A DNA stretch of 64,000 nt from Meloidogyne chitwoodi. Taxonomy: Eukaryota; Nematoda; Chromadorea; Rhabditida; Meloidogynidae. Each line of letters begins with the position of its first letter. Within the stretch, counting starts at the first letter, position 1. The position numbers were made by a program, and so were the translations under genes. This document shows, piece by piece, positions 1-10,660 of this stretch. The notes below the pieces were generated by a model. The model was given only the letters and a program-made list of their open reading frames with translations. It searched no databases and had not been told where the DNA came from. The stretch spans positions 744,001 to 808,000 of the forward strand of contig JACZZP010000007.1 in the NCBI GenBank assembly GCA_015183035.1, in the 5' to 3' direction.

Positions 1-3000
1 ATTAGACACCAGGACATCCAAAATATCCCTGTCATTAAAAGGGAACCAGAGATCTTGCTAGGAGTAAGAGAATTTTGGCGATTCTTTCTAGGAGCTAAGA
101 AAATAGGCAGAAATTTACATGTCATAAAAACGCACTTCGGATCAATTCTTTGTGGTGAACTCCCTCAATATATAGCGCCTATCTCTCTTACTTGTGTTTC
201 TCTAACTGCGATGCATAACTCACCCGAAGAATTTTGGTCATTGGAATCTATGGGGATAACGGATAATCCTGAGGATAAAGATGACGAAACTGCTTCTAAA
301 TTGGTCGAAGAATCCATTTGCCAAGAACCTGATGGAAGATATTCAGTCGGACTTCCTTGGAAATCACCACATGACCATTCAGGACCTCCAATAGAATTAC
401 CTTCTAATTTTGATATGGCCTACAAGCGCCTTTCTTCCGTCCTTAAGAGAATAGAGGGGGAACCTAAATTAGCTCAACAGTATCATAAAGCAATAGATGA
501 TCAAATAGTAAGGGGAGTAATAGAACCAGCTCAATGCAGCCCAGATAATCCAGAACACTTCCTCCCGCACCATGCTGTCTTTAATAAGGGAAAAATACGT
601 CTGGTCTACGATGCGAGTGCACATCCTCGAGGACTTCCTTCCCTGAATCAATCTTTATATAGGGGACCAGTTCTACTCCCAAACTTAATAAATTTACTTT
701 TGCGCTTTCGGGCAACTAAAATACCAGTCTTAGCCGATATCGAAAAGGCCTTTCACCAAATTTCCTTAAAAGAAAGCGACAGAGAGTTCTGCAAGTTTCT
801 GTGGCTGAAAAACCTCCAACAACCCATTTCGCCATATAATTTAGCTGTTTTTCGCTTTAAGAGGATTGCCTTCGGGATTATTAGCTCACCGTACATTTTA
901 GCTGCGATTATCAAACACCACCTTGCGAAACAGCATACAAAATTAGCGGACTCCATAAGTGAAAATATTTATGTCGATAATATTCTCTTTGAGTGTGAAA
1001 ATGAGGGAGAAGCGCTTTATAAGTGCAAAGATGCGAAAGAAATATTCTCCACGGCCAATATGAACCTAAGGGAATTTTGTACGCACGTTAAGTCAATTTC
1101 TAACCAAATAGCACCAGCTGATCGCCTGGATCAAGATATTCCTAGAATCTTAGGAATCAATTGGAATTTAAGCAAGGATGCGATAGAAATTAAGTTTCCT
1201 GAACTCGCCAGACCAATAACTAGACGCACTGTTCTAGGCACAATTTCATCTTGTTTTGACCCCATGGGACTAGTAGGACCTTGTCTTCTCTTAGCTAAGG
1301 CCTTTTTTCAACGTTTGTGGACATTAGAAAATTTTGAATGGGACACTTTACTCCCCCAAGAAGAATCAAAATCATGGGAACAATTAACCAAAGATTGGAC
1401 AACCAGTATTTCAATTCCGCGACGCTCCTTATGCGGTAGCTCCCCTTCGATTCAAATTCACACCTTTACCGATGCGTCTGATTTTGCCTTTGGCACAGCA
1501 ATTTACCTGCGGTGTGAAGAAGAAGGAGATACAGCGGCTAATTTAATCTTCTCGAAAAATCGTTTGCGCCCATTAAAAGCAAATACAAAATTAACTATCC
1601 CTCGTTTGGAATTACTTGGGATACTAGCAGGAATAAGAGCCACTAAGTTCGTAAGAGAAGAATTACATAGGAAAATCGATAAAACATTCGTTTGGTGCGA
1701 CTCAACAATTGCACTTAATTGGCTTAAAGAAATGGACCACCAACCTGTATTTATCGCAAACCGTACTAGAGAAATTCGTGCTCTCAATAATTGCGAATTC
1801 CGCTATGTTAATACGTCCGAAAATCCGGCAGACCTGGTAACCCGAGGAAAATCACCGTCTGACCTTCAAAATAACGATTTATGGTGGCATGGTCCAAGCT
1901 GGCTTCGCGAATCACCATTTCTGTGGCCATCTAGTTTGAAATTGGATTTCTCTAGCATTGATTCGTCCATTGCGGGAGAACCAATAAAGACTCTTATTAC
2001 TAATAAAATAGAGTCTGAACCTCGCCGAAAGGAAGATTTAATTGACTTCAAAAGATTTAGTTCCTGGGACAAATTAAAAAGAACTATTATTTGGGTACTA
2101 CGATTTTTACAATCAAATTTCATAAAGAATGGCAATGAACCGTCCCAATTCATAAAAACTCGCCGTAAAGAAATACTCACTATTTCTAAGGCCCAAAATA
2201 GGGAAAGGAGTACATTCACTGCTAAGGATTATGAATTGGCGGAATTTCTTCTCATAAAAATTGCGCAATACGAAAATAAAAAGGAAATTGAGTGCTACCC
2301 AATAGAAACCAATGCTAACGGCCTATTTCTTTTAAAAACGCGAATTGCGCAACAAATAGAAAGAACATCTCTTGCTCGCCCTATTCTTCTTCCGCGTTCA
2401 TCTTACATCAAATTTCATATTATTTATAATATCCACAGGGAATTAACGCATGCTGGCATCGATCATACTTTAACTGAATTTTTAGTTAAATTTTGGACGC
2501 CAAACGCTCGTAAAACAGTAAAAACAGTAATTCGCACTTGTATAAAATGCGAGAAAATGCGCTCCTATAAATATTCTTTGCCTTCTTTTCCACCATATCC
2601 TAATGATCGAGTTTTTAGAAAAATGATTTTTGAATCTGTTGGATTGGATTATGCGGGACCGTCATTGGTCCGTATAAATGGAATTATTTCTAAATTTTAT
2701 TTACTTCTTTTTTGTTGTCTCACTACTAGAGCAATACATTTAGAAATTACTTTAAACCAATCAACTGAAGCATTTTTAAATGCTTTTCAACGTTTTATTT
2801 CAAGAAGAGGCAAACCTAAACGAATTATTAGTGACAACGCACCATCGTTCATCTTAGCCGACAAAACGATCAACTTTCTTGTTGGAAATACTCTAGATGA
2901 ATTGGCACGTCAAGGAATCGATTGGACCTTCATACCTGCTTACTCGCCGTGGGCTGGTGGATGTTATGAAAGAATTATTGGAATCACCAAACAGCTCTAC

Positions 3001-6000
3001 CAACGTACACTTGGCAAAGAAATTCTTCATTTGGACGAGCTCATCACTTTCACTACAAAGGTCGAAGCGACACTTAATCTTCGTCCAATCTCTTCTGTAT
3101 CTGATGAGATTGATGGTTTTCTTCCACTACGTCCAGCTGACTTACTAATCCCAAAGATCGAACTGAATTTGGCAACAGACTGTCTTTTTGAGGATATTCC
3201 CTTCCGGGGAGAGCCTCATGAAAAAATGGCTGAAATCTTCCTCGCAACCGACCACGCGCATGAATATTTCTGGGAAAGATGGAATAAAGAGTATCTACTC
3301 CTCCTACGGTCCAGGACTCAAACAACCCACAAAGGAAAAAGATTAGAAACTCGTAAGGAACCCAGACTCAACGAGATAGTACTAGTTGAAGAAAAATATA
3401 CTCCAAAAAACTTATGGACTATGGGTAAAATTGTTAAGTTAGGAGGTCAACTAGGGAAAATTCGAAGTGTTGAACTGAAAATGAAAAACGGAAATGTGAT
3501 TACTCGACCCGTCAATCATATTTGTCCCCTGGAGATAGTTAATAGGGAAGATAAGATAGAACCGCACGACACTCAAATTCAAGTCGAACCATCAGTTGAA
3601 GCTCAAGTTGAATTAGATACAGAACCAGATTTTCGTCGCCAGGGACACCGTATGACAACCAGAAGTAAATCCAGAGCTATTGTCTCGACTTTATTGAATT
3701 TGGCATTCTTCGTTTTCTTCTTTATATGTGTAATGGGAACGCGTGCCAATAACGTGTCTTGCCCAAAATGTCAACTTTCATGCACCAACAGAGGTGTCAC
3801 TATAATTAGCCCCAGCGAATTTTCTAATCTCGAATTATGCTGTGCCGGCAACTGTTTGATAAAACCGCACTCGCCAAAAATCGAATATGAGTTACCACAC
3901 GAAATTTTAGTTATTGACTACCATTGTCAAATAACTCTAGTAAATGCCGCAAATCAACTATTTTATACTGAGAAAACATGTCCTGCCCGTGATGAATGTT
4001 TACTCATAGATTGTACTGTATGTTGGGATCGAATTACAAACCCTACCTGTGCTCCTATTAACTCGGGAATTTTGATTGGATCTGGATTGCTTTTCTTTCT
4101 AATCTTCTTGTCATGGATTTTCACGCACGTTAAAATTGTTCTAACCGGACTAAGCATGGTCTTCTCTACTTTTTTTATGTTATTTCAAGCTCCACTTCGC
4201 GCTATCAGAACATATGACTTATCGCGCAGGCGAGAAGATTTTGAATATTTACTCCCGGAATATAATTCAAGAAGGAGGACCCATCGCGAAAAAGATAGGC
4301 GCTGGAGACTTAATCGACTATATCGTAATGGACTTCTCACGCTTCTAGCTCTAATGTGTATTTTTTTTGTTGATGCTGGCAATGAAATTATTCCAATCAC
4401 CGCTAAGAGCTCTGATTGCCGCCGAACGCGTAATGGAACACAATGTACTATTAAATCCTCTATCAGCATGACCATTCTACCAGCGAGCCAAAAAACTAGT
4501 ATATTGATTCAGAACGAACATGGATTAGCCTTAGGGACATTTTCACTTTCACTTGAACGCCTCACCCTTAATTGTCTTCCAAAATCTGTAGCATGGCTAC
4601 GATCATATCAAGTATTAACAGCCTCATCGAAACGATGTGCTCGCGCTGGTTTATGCTTTGGCAATCACTGTCAAAGAGTCCGACCTACTTCCGAAATCCC
4701 TGAGTTGGGAGAAGCCAACTTTTTTCCTGGAAATACATTCTGCATAGATTCTCCGGGATTTTGGGGAAAGGGCTGTGGTCTTCCAGCTGACGGATGCCTA
4801 TATTATAGATTTTACGCTAAACCTACTTCTGATGCAGCCTTCGAATTAATTGACTGTCCCTCCTGGCAATTTCGAGTTAAAGTGCATTTAGAATTCGAAA
4901 CTGGACCAAGTGTTGAGACTAAAGACTTGATTCTTCACCCAGGACAAACTAAGAAATGGGATACTAAAATAGGAGTAGTGGCGCTCTCAACTAACCCTAC
5001 AGCTATTCCTCCACTTCCAATCCTTTCAAAGAGATTTATTCTCTCTAGTTATGCTTCAGCTGCAATAATCGGCTCTATTCCCTTAGACCTCTTTTGCACT
5101 GATGAAGATGCTGCTAGAAGCTTTAACTGCTCGCTATACCGCGAAACTTGCCATGATTGTTATCCCGATCATGACTCAGGTACTGTAGAATGCTTTTGCC
5201 GAGATTTAGACATGGAAACATTACTTTCTGATCCTGCTCATCGACTACCATTAAATTTACCGAATTTCCAAATAATGAATTTTCAAAACGAGATATTTGC
5301 CGAAACTGAATATACTCCCATCCACACTATCGTACAATTTGAGAACGTGGAATTAGCGCTCGAAACTGTTGATTCGCATTGTTTTATTACAGTAGAAACT
5401 TTAATGGGATGCTATCGCTGTCTTACGGGCGCTCAAGCTAAATTCATCTGTAAAACGGACTACGGTTCAGCGCTTGCCTCGGTAAAATGTGCAGGAACCC
5501 ACGTCTTTTCCGCACGATGCAATGAGAATGGGACTGAACAATCCGTCATTTTAGCCTTTAATTGGGCTCAGATTGATGTAGAATGTCGTGTAGAATGCCC
5601 TGCTGGCTTTAGTCAATTTAACCTGAAAGGGGAATTAAAATATATCCCTCGTCGCCACCAATTCCATTATGCAGCACGCTTAAATGATAACAGAACTCCC
5701 TTGAGCGGATTAAACACGGGATTCGATTGGAGCATACCTTTTAGCTTCTTATTTGGCTTCCCTCAAATAATTATAATCGCTGCAATAATCACCGGCGGAA
5801 TTTTTACCATCATCATTTTTATTAAAATAAACCCTATTTTTCGTGCCTACCGCTTACTATTATCATTTTTCATAATAATTATGTTATTCAATTTCTCAAT
5901 TACAGTTAATACAATAACAATAAAAATGAGTGAAAAGAAAGATATCTCTTCTAATAATTCTAAAACAACGCCTAAGGAAACTGTTCCTTCAACTCAAACA

Positions 6001-6621
6001 ACTTCGCCTATTCCTAAGGGATTAGCTGAAATGATTAAAACAATGGTGGAACAACAAGTTAAAAATTCCACTCCAATAATCGAGGAACCGCCTTATACAC
6101 CACGTGAAGCTGAATGGGCCACAGTTCGAGAGAAGTTGAAAGACTTTTCTCCTTCACAACGGATGGCATACCAAGCTGTGTTGAGTGCTGCGAATAGTCA
6201 AACTACAACAACAGCAATACCCATAAGCGGCCTTGGTAAACCTCAATATTTGGGACCTCACGAGTGCATAAAATTAAATGAAGAACTTGCCTTGTTACCT
6301 ATTCACCAACAACGTGAAGTGGAAGGTCTATTGAAAATCGGACAAAAATGTATTTCAGCGGCATTCTATTTAGCAAATAACTACAAACAACAGCTTCCGA
6401 CTACTTTAGTAAACGAAGCAGCTGGAGAATTACGAAATGCTATGAACAAGTTAGAACCATCATCTTCCGTCTTTGCCACAGCAGCACATTTGGCTATACG
6501 CGACCGTTCACGATCTCGTTCGCCACCTACACGCTCTTCTTATCATAATGAAAATTCGCGCCGAAATGTTTACGACTCTCGCAGCAATCGACGACCTAAT
6601 GATTGGCGTTCTCGCCGCTGA
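1..6621 (+). CDS. BEL/Pao pol-env polyprotein, 5'-truncated by window edge
   Basis: The frame is open from base 1, so the first start-like codon (TTG at 55) is not the true start. Residue numbers here count from base 55. The first residues match the end of the Pao aspartyl protease region. RT follows (about 100-400) with the active-site box YVDN near 306, then RNase H (about 470-620). Integrase has an HHCC-type zinc site (about 795-840) and a D865-D927-E972 triad. A Pao-type C-terminal integrase domain sits near 1060-1170. From about 1207 come several hydrophobic segments and a Cys-rich ectodomain (about 1442-1890) resembling phlebovirus Gc, a class II fusion protein, including a Cys/Gly/Trp-rich loop near 1560-1586. 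Two more membrane segments end near 1951. Residues 1958-2188 form an extra soluble domain beginning at a Met and ending in an Arg/Ser-rich tail. No stop or frameshift is seen. Confidence 0.92.
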   Translation: MRHQDIQNIPVIKREPEILLGVREFWRFFLGAKKIGRNLHVIKTHFGSILCGELPQYIAPISLTCVSLTAMHNSPEEFWSLESMGITDNPEDKDDETASKLVEESICQEPDGRYSVGLPWKSPHDHSGPPIELPSNFDMAYKRLSSVLKRIEGEPKLAQQYHKAIDDQIVRGVIEPAQCSPDNPEHFLPHHAVFNKGKIRLVYDASAHPRGLPSLNQSLYRGPVLLPNLINLLLRFRATKIPVLADIEKAFHQISLKESDREFCKFLWLKNLQQPISPYNLAVFRFKRIAFGIISSPYILAAIIKHHLAKQHTKLADSISENIYVDNILFECENEGEALYKCKDAKEIFSTANMNLREFCTHVKSISNQIAPADRLDQDIPRILGINWNLSKDAIEIKFPELARPITRRTVLGTISSCFDPMGLVGPCLLLAKAFFQRLWTLENFEWDTLLPQEESKSWEQLTKDWTTSISIPRRSLCGSSPSIQIHTFTDASDFAFGTAIYLRCEEEGDTAANLIFSKNRLRPLKANTKLTIPRLELLGILAGIRATKFVREELHRKIDKTFVWCDSTIALNWLKEMDHQPVFIANRTREIRALNNCEFRYVNTSENPADLVTRGKSPSDLQNNDLWWHGPSWLRESPFLWPSSLKLDFSSIDSSIAGEPIKTLITNKIESEPRRKEDLIDFKRFSSWDKLKRTIIWVLRFLQSNFIKNGNEPSQFIKTRRKEILTISKAQNRERSTFTAKDYELAEFLLIKIAQYENKKEIECYPIETNANGLFLLKTRIAQQIERTSLARPILLPRSSYIKFHIIYNIHRELTHAGIDHTLTEFLVKFWTPNARKTVKTVIRTCIKCEKMRSYKYSLPSFPPYPNDRVFRKMIFESVGLDYAGPSLVRINGIISKFYLLLFCCLTTRAIHLEITLNQSTEAFLNAFQRFISRRGKPKRIISDNAPSFILADKTINFLVGNTLDELARQGIDWTFIPAYSPWAGGCYERIIGITKQLYQRTLGKEILHLDELITFTTKVEATLNLRPISSVSDEIDGFLPLRPADLLIPKIELNLATDCLFEDIPFRGEPHEKMAEIFLATDHAHEYFWERWNKEYLLLLRSRTQTTHKGKRLETRKEPRLNEIVLVEEKYTPKNLWTMGKIVKLGGQLGKIRSVELKMKNGNVITRPVNHICPLEIVNREDKIEPHDTQIQVEPSVEAQVELDTEPDFRRQGHRMTTRSKSRAIVSTLLNLAFFVFFFICVMGTRANNVSCPKCQLSCTNRGVTIISPSEFSNLELCCAGNCLIKPHSPKIEYELPHEILVIDYHCQITLVNAANQLFYTEKTCPARDECLLIDCTVCWDRITNPTCAPINSGILIGSGLLFFLIFLSWIFTHVKIVLTGLSMVFSTFFMLFQAPLRAIRTYDLSRRREDFEYLLPEYNSRRRTHREKDRRWRLNRLYRNGLLTLLALMCIFFVDAGNEIIPITAKSSDCRRTRNGTQCTIKSSISMTILPASQKTSILIQNEHGLALGTFSLSLERLTLNCLPKSVAWLRSYQVLTASSKRCARAGLCFGNHCQRVRPTSEIPELGEANFFPGNTFCIDSPGFWGKGCGLPADGCLYYRFYAKPTSDAAFELIDCPSWQFRVKVHLEFETGPSVETKDLILHPGQTKKWDTKIGVVALSTNPTAIPPLPILSKRFILSSYASAAIIGSIPLDLFCTDEDAARSFNCSLYRETCHDCYPDHDSGTVECFCRDLDMETLLSDPAHRLPLNLPNFQIMNFQNEIFAETEYTPIHTIVQFENVELALETVDSHCFITVETLMGCYRCLTGAQAKFICKTDYGSALASVKCAGTHVFSARCNENGTEQSVILAFNWAQIDVECRVECPAGFSQFNLKGELKYIPRRHQFHYAARLNDNRTPLSGLNTGFDWSIPFSFLFGFPQIIIIAAIITGGIFTIIIFIKINPIFRAYRLLLSFFIIIMLFNFSITVNTITIKMSEKKDISSNNSKTTPKETVPSTQTTSPIPKGLAEMIKTMVEQQVKNSTPIIEEPPYTPREAEWATVREKLKDFSPSQRMAYQAVLSAANSQTTTTAIPISGLGKPQYLGPHECIKLNEELALLPIHQQREVEGLLKIGQKCISAAFYLANNYKQQLPTTLVNEAAGELRNAMNKLEPSSSVFATAAHLAIRDRSRSRSPPTRSSYHNENSRRNVYDSRSNRRPNDWRSRR

Positions 6622-6708
6622 AGTTGGCCGGCCCCAGTGTCGCTACGCGCCGTCTGATTGAAAATAAATGAATATAATTGATTTTTTGGGGGTCGATCTT
6701 TTGGGTCG

Positions 6709-7035
6709 TGTAGCCACGCCTTTTTTGTTTTTTATACCTTTTTTAGAGTGGCTTTACCAACTCTCTTTTTTCCTTCTTTTTCACATTTGCCTATATAAAA
6801 ATTATATCCTTTTTTTATCCATTCTTTTTGGACTGCATATATTTGTTTAACCTATATAATTTTGCCTACTTAATTTATTCCAAGGAAAAGTATTTTCTGA
6901 TTGTCCCATATTCTTAATTACTGATTAAATTATTAAAAATTGAATAAATATTTATAAATTGCTTCTGTTAATAAACTTTGTTGCCTCGGATCCTTTTAAA
7001 GCGTGATCATACCGTCGCCGCGCTTAATTCAAACA
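6709..7035 (+). repeat. Probable 3' LTR of the BEL element
   Basis: The segment starts TGTAGCC and ends CAAACA, the TGT...ACA form of retroviral LTR ends. It lies 87 bp after the polyprotein stop. An AATAAA at about 6933 and a second AATAAA-like site before TTGTTGCC (about 6970) could mark the R region. The 5' LTR is outside the window, so the borders cannot be checked by comparison. No clear polypurine tract is seen just upstream. Confidence 0.4.
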
Positions 7036-7151
7036 GCGACAGAAAATATTTTATTTTAAAATTTTTCATTATCCTCTTTGTATCAATAATTTAAGTTTTA
7101 TTATTTTGACTTTATTCTTCTTTACCTTTTTCTAAATACTTTTTAAAATTT

Positions 7152-7352
7152 TTAGTAAAAATAATCCCTCTCCTTAATGTTGTTTTTTGGGGACATATTT
7201 ATGGTTAACATCTTTTCACATTTTTCCAGAATAAACTTTGGTTGACGCCAGCGAATTTTAGCAGCCAAAGTTCGTAAGAATTGTATAAAAGACCTGTTGA
7301 AGAGCGCATCGCAAGGTTGTAGATAAGGTGTGCTTTCTTCTGGCAAGAGCAA
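7152..7352 (-). pseudogene. Fragment of a DDE transposase (pogo/Tigger-like C-terminal part)
   Basis: The 66-residue frame contains PYLQPCDALFNRSF followed by FLRTLAAKI. This matches the 'LQPLD..fnrpfK' signature near the end of the DDE_1 superfamily catalytic domain. Nothing upstream on this strand restores the rest of a transposase, and no inverted repeats were found around it. It is read as a decayed remnant, possibly unrelated to the pogo-like element at 16868-18041. Confidence 0.4.
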
Positions 7353-9379
7353 GAATATTATTATTAATGTCTAATCATCGTTGTGTTTTATTTAATTAAT
7401 TTGATTCTAATTGAACAAAATTTTTTAAATTAAATATTTTTATTTTTACTTGTTTCTATCGTTTCAAAAAGTGTCTTCAGCCATATCTCCGATGCTCTTT
7501 TATTATTTTTTTTTCGTTAAAGCAATACATTTTGCCTAATCCTTACGAAATCTTTGTTCGTCCAAATTCTAAATTAAAAAATTATATTTTTATATATCTG
7601 AATAAAAAGAATTTTATAGAGATCGAGATAAGAGGTTCAGATAAATACTAAAAAATAACGTGTTATTTATTATATCATTTATTATTTATAGATCTGGTTC
7701 TGATTCAGCGGTTATAAATATTTTGAATATTAAAAGTTATAATTTAAAAAATCTTTGAAATTTTTATATTTAATTTTTAATAATTTTCTCCTTTTTAAAG
7801 TTTTCTGTTCTTAGACAGACTAAAGACCTTGCAAGTATGTTGACTAACTTTATAATTTCCTTTAAAATAGTATTATTAAATGCCTTTAGTGTTTTATTTT
7901 TAATATATTGCTGCAATGTAAAGAATCATGGGTGCGTTGTTCTCTCTTAATAATGACTGGATGGCGTGTTTTGTCGTTATTTTGAAATTTTTCGCGCGTG
8001 AACGAATTTGCGGCAAACAATGGATGATTGTAGGGAATTTTGTTTTTAAGAATATTGTTGTTTATATACATTTATTTTTTAATTAATTAATTTTGGGAAA
8101 AAATGAAACCCACTGCCTTAAATGTGTTCTTATCGTTTTAAATTTCATTAATTTTATTGTATATTAATTTTTGCGTTATTTTTGCCCTCCATTTATTTTA
8201 ATATTAAAGAAACTATTTTTCTAGTTTCTTCATCATTTCTTCCCTATTATCCCTTTCTTTTTGATATTACTTCAATAGCGTCCATTTTTGTTTTTCTCAA
8301 TTTATCGTTTTAAATTAAAAAATATTGAAATAATTTTAATAATAAAATAGTGGTATAATATAAAATCGCAAAATAATTATTAAATATTAAAATTAATTAA
8401 AAACTTAAATTAAATATAATTCGAATTATTATTAAAATAATTTTAAATATAATTATGGCGTATGCCAAAAAGTTAATAAAATAATTAAAAATATAAATTG
8501 ATTAAAGTAATTTAATTAAAAATAAAAGGTTAAAATAATTTAAAATAATAAAGGTAAGTATATGCTAAAAATTTTCATTTAAGATTATTTCAACCTTAAT
8601 TACTTCACCTAACAGATTTTTGAAAAAGGGGTCTGGAGACCACAACCGAGACAGTTCGGGTTCGATTTTAATTAAGGATTAATTTTTAATCATAAGATAT
8701 TTTCCCTTTGTGATGTTGTCTTTGATTATTTGTACCACATCTTGACTCAAAAGACCGTTGAGTTACAAATTTAATTTTCCAACGTTATTATTATTTATTG
8801 TATATATATTTTTTTAATTTACCATCGTTATTATTATTTATTTTATAAATATTTATTAATTTAAATTATTTTAATTACCAATTAAAGAAATCGGAGAAAC
8901 ATTGGAAAATGATATTTTTTTGAAAGAGACATTAATTCGATGTTCATTTTCTATTAAAAATATTTTAACATAAAATTTTATTATAATAAATACTTTTTTA
9001 TTACTCGTTGTTTATATAAACAAAATAACCAACAATAAATATAATTTCAATTAATATAATAATCTTAATTATTTAATTTATTAGCATTAAAAGTACACAA
9101 TTCATGTGGATTAATTAAAAAATTATTAAACTTAAAAATAACTTTTCATGAACACATATAATTGGTCATTTAAGAACTTTTGTTCAATACACATATTATA
9201 TTCATTCTCGCAAATACAATATAAATAACTATCTAATTTATTAAATTTGGAATAGACATTATTTATAATTTTTAATTAGTATTTTTAAAATATTTTAATG
9301 TTTATTATAAACATAATAAACTTTTCCTAAATTTTTAAATCCACAAAAAATGTTGTAATCTAAAAATGGTCTACAAGAA
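7353..9379. other. AT-rich DNA without a supported gene
   Basis: Low-complexity A/T runs dominate, with many TTAATT motifs between 8330 and 9340. A short frame at 7886-8071 (minus) has no recognisable features. A GC-richer patch at 8620-8665 has a TTCGATT loop but no tRNA fold. Nothing else can be supported. Confidence 0.5.
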
Positions 9380-9830
9380 ATGGAGCATTTTCAACAGGAA
9401 CATGAGAAAGTTCAACAAGAAGAGGCCCTAGTATTGATTAAAAAAGGTGCAAATGTTAATTTTCAAGCTGGACATAAGATAAGTTTTTTTAATTAAAAAA
9501 TATATTATTTTTAATTTTTTATATTTACATGTTGCTGCTAAATGGGGAAGAGTTAAATTATATGAATTATTTTTGGATAAAGGTGCTATTATTGATTGTA
9601 GAACAGGATATTTATTAACTCCATTACATTTTGATGCTTGTTCTGGGCATGATAGTGTTGTTGAATTTTTATTTGAAAGGGAGCTCCAATTGCTGCAAAA
9701 ACTAAAAAAGGGTTAAATAAAAATACTTTCAATGGGCGTTTACTGAGCCAGCACGTCGATAGCGATCATGTTGAGTGTAGTCATAGTTGTGTGGTTCATA
9801 AAGCTACGGGGCCTCTTGGGGCACCTCATC
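9380..9830 (+). pseudogene. Ankyrin-repeat fragment resembling UNC-44/ankyrin
   Basis: The first part (9380-9478) reads a Met, then EHFQQEHEKV and KKGANVNFQAGHK. After an AT-rich gap resembling a small intron with damaged ends, 9530-9712 reads LHVAAKWGRVKLYE, DKGAIIDCRTGY, LTPLHFDACSGHD and VVEFLF. These match consecutive ankyrin repeats of the large ankyrins (UNC-44 in worms). A one-base loss near 9684 shifts the frame. In the next frame GAPIAAKTKKG and then SDHVEC continue the same repeat series to about 9800. Frameshift, damaged splice sites and lack of further repeats mark a pseudogene piece. The similarity is from memory of the family. Confidence 0.7.
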
Positions 9831-10352
9831 AGTAGTTACCTAGCCCCAAATGTAACCATTAATCATTGTCAGCTGTCAATCAATCACTTGTCAGCTGTCA
9901 CTTTTCCCGATTTAACCAATATCTATAGGAGGGTTTTCTTTTAAATTAAATTTATATTTTAAACTTTATATTTATTTTTCTACTTGTTACTTTTACCGCA
10001 AAAAACAAAAGAGAAATATTTATTTATTTTCATAAAATTAAACGTCAAAAAATATTTATTTAAAAATATAATAATTAATTTGAGATGAATTTTTAATCTT
10101 TTCGCACTCCATACAAGAGGCATCATACAAAAATAACTAGCAATGAAGCGGTGTAGATAAAATGTCAGCTCTTAAACATCCAATTTGTGTTTCAACACGA
10201 TTTTGAGTAATATATGTTAGAGATAGAAGGGAAGAGACAAACAGTTATTTGTTGGAAGACATTAATTTTTTATTTTTAAATTAGTTTTATGTATTTAAAT
10301 TTTATTTTAATTAAATTTTATTTTTAATTGTTTAAGAACTTTTTCCTACTAG
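9831..10352. other. Non-coding stretch with a short direct repeat
   Basis: A 12-base motif, TGTCAGCTGTCA, occurs at 9868-9879 and again at 9889-9900; each copy is itself nearly palindromic around CAGCTG. No other structure or gene is seen. Confidence 0.4.
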
Positions 10353-10482
10353 AAAAAATTCCGAAGCAAAATGTGTTGTGGATTTGTTATGTATAGATCT
10401 GGAAATTTTTCTGGGATGTTACCTTGAACTTTATATCAAAAATGCAGCATTGGCTGAATTAAGAAATTATGTCAATTTATAG
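10353..10482 (+). pseudogene. Unrecognised exon-like frame
   Basis: An acceptor-like CTACTAG is followed by a 42-residue open frame (KNSEAKCVVDLLCIDLEIFL, then GCYLELY, IKNAALAEL) ending in TAG. Its mixed composition differs from the surrounding A/T runs and looks coding. No donor or neighbouring exon was found, so it is treated as a lone exon or gene fragment. I do not recognise the protein. Confidence 0.35.
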
Positions 10483-10535
10483 TTGTTTTAATTAATTATT
10501 CAATCCTCAAATTGCTGGGAAAAATTTGTTTAACT

Positions 10536-10660
10536 TATGTTGCCAGGTGTTATTTTTGAAGATTCTGAGCAACTTCAACCTTAGCAGTGGCTAGATAAAA
10601 AATTTGTAAATTTATACAAAAAAAATTATTCAAATTCGGCACTTTTTTCTTCTTTTATTT
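10536..10660. repeat. Dispersed repeat 'GTTGCCAGGT', copy 1
   Basis: This segment (GTTGCCAGGT..., GCAGTGGCTAGAT..., CAAATTCGGCACTTTTTTC) is repeated with small changes at 18944-19070. A third, partial copy starting at about 10689 shares TTGCCAGGTC and GGCAGTGGCC. No inverted repeats or target duplications were seen. Confidence 0.65.

Larger units (their letters stand above)
1..7035 (+). mobile_element. BEL/Pao LTR retrotransposon, 3' part
   Basis: The window opens inside the element. It keeps the end of the protease region, all of RT, RNase H and integrase, an envelope-like region and a probable 3' LTR. The 5' LTR, gag and most of the protease lie outside the window. The reading frame is uninterrupted for over 6.6 kb, which suggests a young copy. 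Envelope-bearing BEL elements are known from nematodes (Cer7 and Tas types), so the family call rests on domain order and motifs. Confidence 0.93.

Noticed and set aside
469..4475. Several frames on the opposite strand of the BEL polyprotein
   Set aside because: Shadow frames of a clearly coding plus-strand gene.
8620..8670. Possible tRNA remnant with TTCGATT loop
   Set aside because: No cloverleaf; only one weak hairpin.
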